Assembly (NCBI GenBank): GCA_001783695.1
Contig: MFNE01000006.1
Coordinates: forward strand, 89,338-143,211
Length of the DNA: 53,874 nt
Source: Candidatus Lambdaproteobacteria bacterium RIFOXYD2_FULL_50_16
GTDB lineage: Bacteria > SAR324 > XYD2-FULL-50-16
Reading direction: 5' to 3'
Every line of letters starts with the position of its first letter. The stretch's first letter is position 1. A program made the position numbers and the translations under genes. A model generated the notes under the pieces. That model had not been told where the DNA came from and ran no database searches. It saw only the letters and a program-made list of their open reading frames with translations. Positions 50,902-53,874 of this stretch are shown one piece after another.

Positions 50902-50979
50902 TTAGTGGGAAGCAAGCAAAAAGATGCCAAATGCCCAAACTAACGCGACTACCCACCAAGCTCCATATGCTGGATTCAT
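50902..50979 (-). CDS. Unannotated 25-aa single-TM peptide, copy 1 (MNPAYGAWWVVALVWAFGIFLLASH)
   Basis: AGGAG 6 nt before ATG; homologous to copies 2 and 3 downstream in window; followed by hairpins. Confidence 0.78.
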   Translation of the reverse strand: MNPAYGAWWVVALVWAFGIFLLASH

Positions 50980-51421
50980 TATGTCTCCTAAAGTGACGGT
51001 TAACAAATGCAGGTTGGGCGCTTCGCCAAAACCTGTTTCGGCCTTTATCTGTAAAACAGACTTGGCCTTTTTTAACCGAAATAACAAAAGTTGGGCTTTG
51101 TTGGGAAGAACAAAAATGCAAAGGCTCTAGGCTTTTTTGGAAAAAACGGAGGAACTGCATTGGGGCTAAAACCTATAAACTACTTACAGATAAAGGTTTG
51201 CAGCTTTTAAACCAACGCCTTTTATGGGGGTGTGCAGCGAGCAAAAAAAAACACCCTCTTTTTCGGGAGTTCCGAAAAAAAGCGCGAGGAAGCCGAGCGA
51301 ATTGTTTTCCAGCTTTTTGCTGGTGCGGGATCGCAGTTAGTTCGCGTCTAACGCGGCTGCGAACCCGACTTTTACAACCACAGCTTGGGAGCGGATTTAG
51401 GCCGTTCCCCTTTGGGGTTTT

Positions 51422-51496
51422 TTAGTGAGAGGATAGCAAAAAGACGCCAAACGCCCACACGCCAAACACAAAAAACCAAGCTCCGTAATGAGTCAT
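51422..51496 (-). CDS. Unannotated 24-aa single-TM peptide, copy 2 (MTHYGAWFFVFGVWAFGVFLLSSH)
   Basis: GGAG 5 nt before ATG; 18/24 identical to copy 3. Confidence 0.8.
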   Translation of the reverse strand: MTHYGAWFFVFGVWAFGVFLLSSH

Positions 51497-51581
51497 GACC
51501 GCTCCAAGGAATTAAATAATCGTTTAGGTCCAGACCAAATTGATCTAGCCGGAGCCCAATTTGAGCCCAGGGATTCTTTAT

Positions 51582-51597
51582 TCCAAGGTTCGTGCCG
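51582..51597 (-). promoter_or_regulatory. Sigma-54-like -24/-12 element upstream of copy 2
   Basis: Minus strand CGGCACGAACCTTGGA; GG-N10-GG, about 86 nt before ATG; conserved with copy 3. Confidence 0.4.
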
Positions 51598-51790
51598 TTC
51601 TGCGTAATCGACTGTTTTAAAGAGCTTAACAAAGCCTTACTTAGGCCAATACAAAGCAAAAACAGAATTTAAATTTCCGTTTTCTTTTAACTACCACACC
51701 CTTTGAGTCCCCAGTAGGCCCAGCCCATGGGAGTGGGCCAGAAAGAGGCAATCAAGTTTCGTAAAATTAGGAATAAAGCAATAGGATTGC

Positions 51791-51816
51791 CTATTTTTTA
51801 GAATTCTAAAAAATAG
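51791..51816. repeat. 26-bp perfect palindrome
   Basis: ctattttttagaattctaaaaaatag is its own reverse complement; flanked by aaagcaa/ttgcttt outer arms. Confidence 0.85.
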
Positions 51817-51832
51817 ACTTGCTTTAACCCAA

Positions 51833-51859
51833 AAAAAACCACCGCTTTCTAAGCGTGGC
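51833..51859 (-). terminator. Intrinsic terminator after peptide copy 3
   Basis: Minus strand CCACGCTTAGAAAGCGGTGG followed by TTTTTTTT. Confidence 0.65.
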
Positions 51860-51868
51860 TACCGGTGT

Positions 51869-51943
51869 TTAGTGGGAAGCCAGCAAAAAAATGCCAAAAA
51901 TCCAAACCAAACTTACTGCAAACCAAGCGCCGTAATGAGTCAT
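51869..51943 (-). CDS. Unannotated 24-aa single-TM peptide, copy 3 (MTHYGAWFAVSLVWIFGIFLLASH)
   Basis: GGAG 5 nt before ATG; 17/21 identical to copy 1 after the N-terminal 1-residue indel. Confidence 0.8.
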   Translation of the reverse strand: MTHYGAWFAVSLVWIFGIFLLASH

Positions 51944-52029
51944 TTTTTCTCCAAACATAGGATCGTGGATGGCTAGAACCGCAATTGATTGCCAGTTCGA
52001 GGTGCCCGTTTTGGGCTCGGGTTATCTTT

Positions 52030-52045
52030 TCCAAGGAATGTGCCA
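52030..52045 (-). promoter_or_regulatory. Sigma-54-like -24/-12 element upstream of copy 3
   Basis: Minus strand TGGCACATTCCTTGGA; GG-N10-GG, about 87 nt before ATG. Confidence 0.42.
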
Positions 52046-52478
52046 CAATAGGCAACAATATGAAATAATATATTATTTATGTTTATTTTGGGTTTATTTT
52101 TTTATTAATAGAGCAGCCCTATTGCCGCTTTTGGCTGATAAATTATGTAAAAAACCTATAAATGGGGTGGGCATGCATATGTATATGGAGTCCACACACA
52201 AGAGCAGCTCCAATGCACTTTTATTATAAACCGGCTATTTGATTGCCGCAATTTAGAGGAAACGGCTTTTTGGGGGGGCGGGTTGGATATTTTTACCTAC
52301 CAAATTAGGGGCCAATGTTATCTAAATATTCGGGCCGAAATGTCCTTTAAAAACCCTTAGTATTCGCAGGGTGAGAGTCAGCTAAAGCGGCACTAGGTAA
52401 TATTTATAAGCCAGGTGAGGCTTGTAGGTAGCGTTTTTTTGCATGCTTAATATGGGCAGGCCTCCCGATTCGAGGGCA

Positions 52479-52564
52479 CCAATTGAGTGGGCCTCGCAAA
52501 AAAACTTTAAAAAAGGATATAAAAAACAATTAAATACCTTGATTAAATAGGCCCCTCAATTGGG
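52479..52564. repeat. Long inverted repeat upstream of the DsbA-family gene
   Basis: ccaattgagtgggcc (52479-52493) versus ggcccctcaattggg (52550-52564), complementary with one bulge, A/T-rich loop. Confidence 0.6.
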
Positions 52565-52631
52565 TAGGATGGTTTTGTTTGCTTAAAGGAGCTGAGGCTT
52601 ATATCTTGGACTCGGACCTAAAGAAACTGCC

Positions 52632-53255
52632 ATGGAAAACTCCATTCAAATCCTTTACTTCGCTGATCCCATGTGTTCTTGGTGTTATGGGTTCTCTCCG
52701 GTGGTGCAACGGTTGCAAAAAACCTTTAGCCACTTAGATTGGACGCTGATTCCCGGCGGACTCCGGCCTTATGTTACCGAGCAGATATCCAAGGAACTAA
52801 AAGAGGAACTGTCCCACCATTGGCACCAAGTTCAGGTGGCTTCTGGCCAACCCTTTGACTTTGGCTTTAACTTTCCTGAAAGCTTTTGTTACGACACCGA
52901 ACCTGCTTGCCGGGCGATGATGGTGGTCCAAAATCTGGCCGAGGCCAAGCGGTTCGACTTTTTGGCCGCGCTGCACAAAGCCTTTTACGAACACAACCAA
53001 GACCTGACCAATCCCAACGTCCTGGTGCAACTAGCCGAGAAAGTGGGCATAGAAGAACCCCAGTTTTTGGCCTCCTTTAACGACCCCGACTTGCAGATGC
53101 AAACCAAAGACGCCTTTGCCTTCACCCAAGAGATGGGGGTGCGCGGCTTTCCTAATATGATCGGCTACAAAGACGGAAAATTTCAAAGGCTGGCCGCCGG
53201 TTATGCGCCTTATGAACAAATGGAACTAATCTTTCAAAAATGGATGTCCTCATGA
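52632..53255 (+). CDS. DsbA family protein (FrnE-like)
   Basis: ILYFADPMCSWCYGFSPVV (CxxC); VRGFPNMIGYKDGKF. Confidence 0.9.
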   Translation: MENSIQILYFADPMCSWCYGFSPVVQRLQKTFSHLDWTLIPGGLRPYVTEQISKELKEELSHHWHQVQVASGQPFDFGFNFPESFCYDTEPACRAMMVVQNLAEAKRFDFLAALHKAFYEHNQDLTNPNVLVQLAEKVGIEEPQFLASFNDPDLQMQTKDAFAFTQEMGVRGFPNMIGYKDGKFQRLAAGYAPYEQMELIFQKWMSS

Positions 53256-53874
53256 AGGCTTGGGCTTGGATGACTTTGGGTGCGGTAGCGTTGGTTGGTG
53301 CAGGCTGCGATACCGCCCCGCCGAATTTAACGGTTATAGGCGCCAGCGGGCCTTTGCTGAATCAAGACCAAGGGGTCTGGAAAACCGTAGAACCTCAAGA
53401 CTTAGCCGCCGATAAACCCTTTAAGCTAGCCGGTGCCGCCGGGGCGCATGCGGTGTTTGAGTTGGATAATCGTATCTTATTGGTGATTCAACCCGAGACC
53501 GAAGTAAGCCTGAAAGGGCACGAAATCGACCTCAAAGGCAAGGCGCAGATTATTGTGCGTCCTGGGGTGCCCGTTAAAACAGAGTTGGCTGAGCTTAGTT
53601 TAAGCAGTCCTGGCGCAGTGCTTTCCTTTGAAGGAAGCGGCCAGACGGCGGCCTGGACCTTGGTCGAAGGGCAGGCAAAAGCCCAATTTGCCTCCGGCGA
53701 AAAAGAGATGCAAGTGGGCCACAGCTACCTAAAAACCGGCGAAGAGCGGGCTTTAGTGACTGGGGTTGCTGGTTTTAGCCGTCTTGGAGCCTACCGCTGG
53801 GCGGGCAAGGTCTTTTTTGAAGGGAGTCCGCTTAGCCTAAAACGGGGGGACCAGTCGATTGCAATTTTGGTTTC
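53252..53874 (+). CDS. FecR-like lipoprotein, truncated by window end
   Basis: MKAWAWMTLGAVALVGAGC lipobox; beta-rich VFELDNRILLVIQPETEVSLKG; start overlaps the dsbA-like stop. Confidence 0.55.
   Translation, partial: MKAWAWMTLGAVALVGAGCDTAPPNLTVIGASGPLLNQDQGVWKTVEPQDLAADKPFKLAGAAGAHAVFELDNRILLVIQPETEVSLKGHEIDLKGKAQIIVRPGVPVKTELAELSLSSPGAVLSFEGSGQTAAWTLVEGQAKAQFASGEKEMQVGHSYLKTGEERALVTGVAGFSRLGAYRWAGKVFFEGSPLSLKRGDQSIAILV

Noticed and set aside
51372-51659. ORF 95 aa on the minus strand overlapping peptide copy 2
   Set aside because: Different frame from the conserved peptide; no conservation at the other two copies
50760-52050. Peptide array as bacteriophytochrome/light-harvesting or CydX subunits
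   Set aside because: Length and hydrophobicity fit loosely, but the A-x-x-x-H-L antenna motif and CydX signature are absent and no oxidase or antenna genes are nearby
51969-52229. ORF 86 aa on the plus strand
   Set aside because: Antisense to the copy-3 leader, no recognisable start context or domain

Overview
This 53.9 kb chromosomal window comes from a Gram-negative bacterium; lineage was not determined. Most of it is ordinary housekeeping, envelope and signalling genes: uvrA 3' end, pyrG, a partial dcw-like run (rsmH-ftsL-like-ftsI-RDD-class I lysS-MBL hydrolase-mraY), an ATP-grasp/alpha-E/transglutaminase operon, multi-PAS histidine kinases, tRNA-Thr(CGT), alkD-like and rlmI-like genes, an RND efflux operon, a GltD-like Fe-S oxidoreductase with a rhodanese, a c-di-GMP gene pair, a sigma-54 activator and a FrnE-like DsbA protein. 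The most novel signal is in 50.8-52.1 kb, a region with no real called genes. It holds three tandem, unannotated 24-25 aa single-TM peptide ORFs on the minus strand with consensus M-[T/N]-(H/PA)-Y-G-A-W-x-x-V-x-x-V-W-x-F-G-[I/V]-F-L-L-[A/S]-S-H. Each has a GGAG ribosome-binding site, and the gaps between them are rich in hairpins. Two copies share a GG-N10-GG promoter-like element (sigma-54-like) about 86 nt upstream of the ATG, and the cluster is convergent with a sigma-54 enhancer-binding protein gene. Other leads are a 93-codon gene interrupted by one in-frame UGA followed by a bSECIS-like hairpin (33.5-33.8 kb), an ImmA/IrrE protease plus frameshifted nucleotidyl-cyclase-like pair (0.5-2.0 kb), and a decayed FMN-reductase pseudogene (4.85-5.26 kb). 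No searches were run; family calls come from recognised motifs in the translations.
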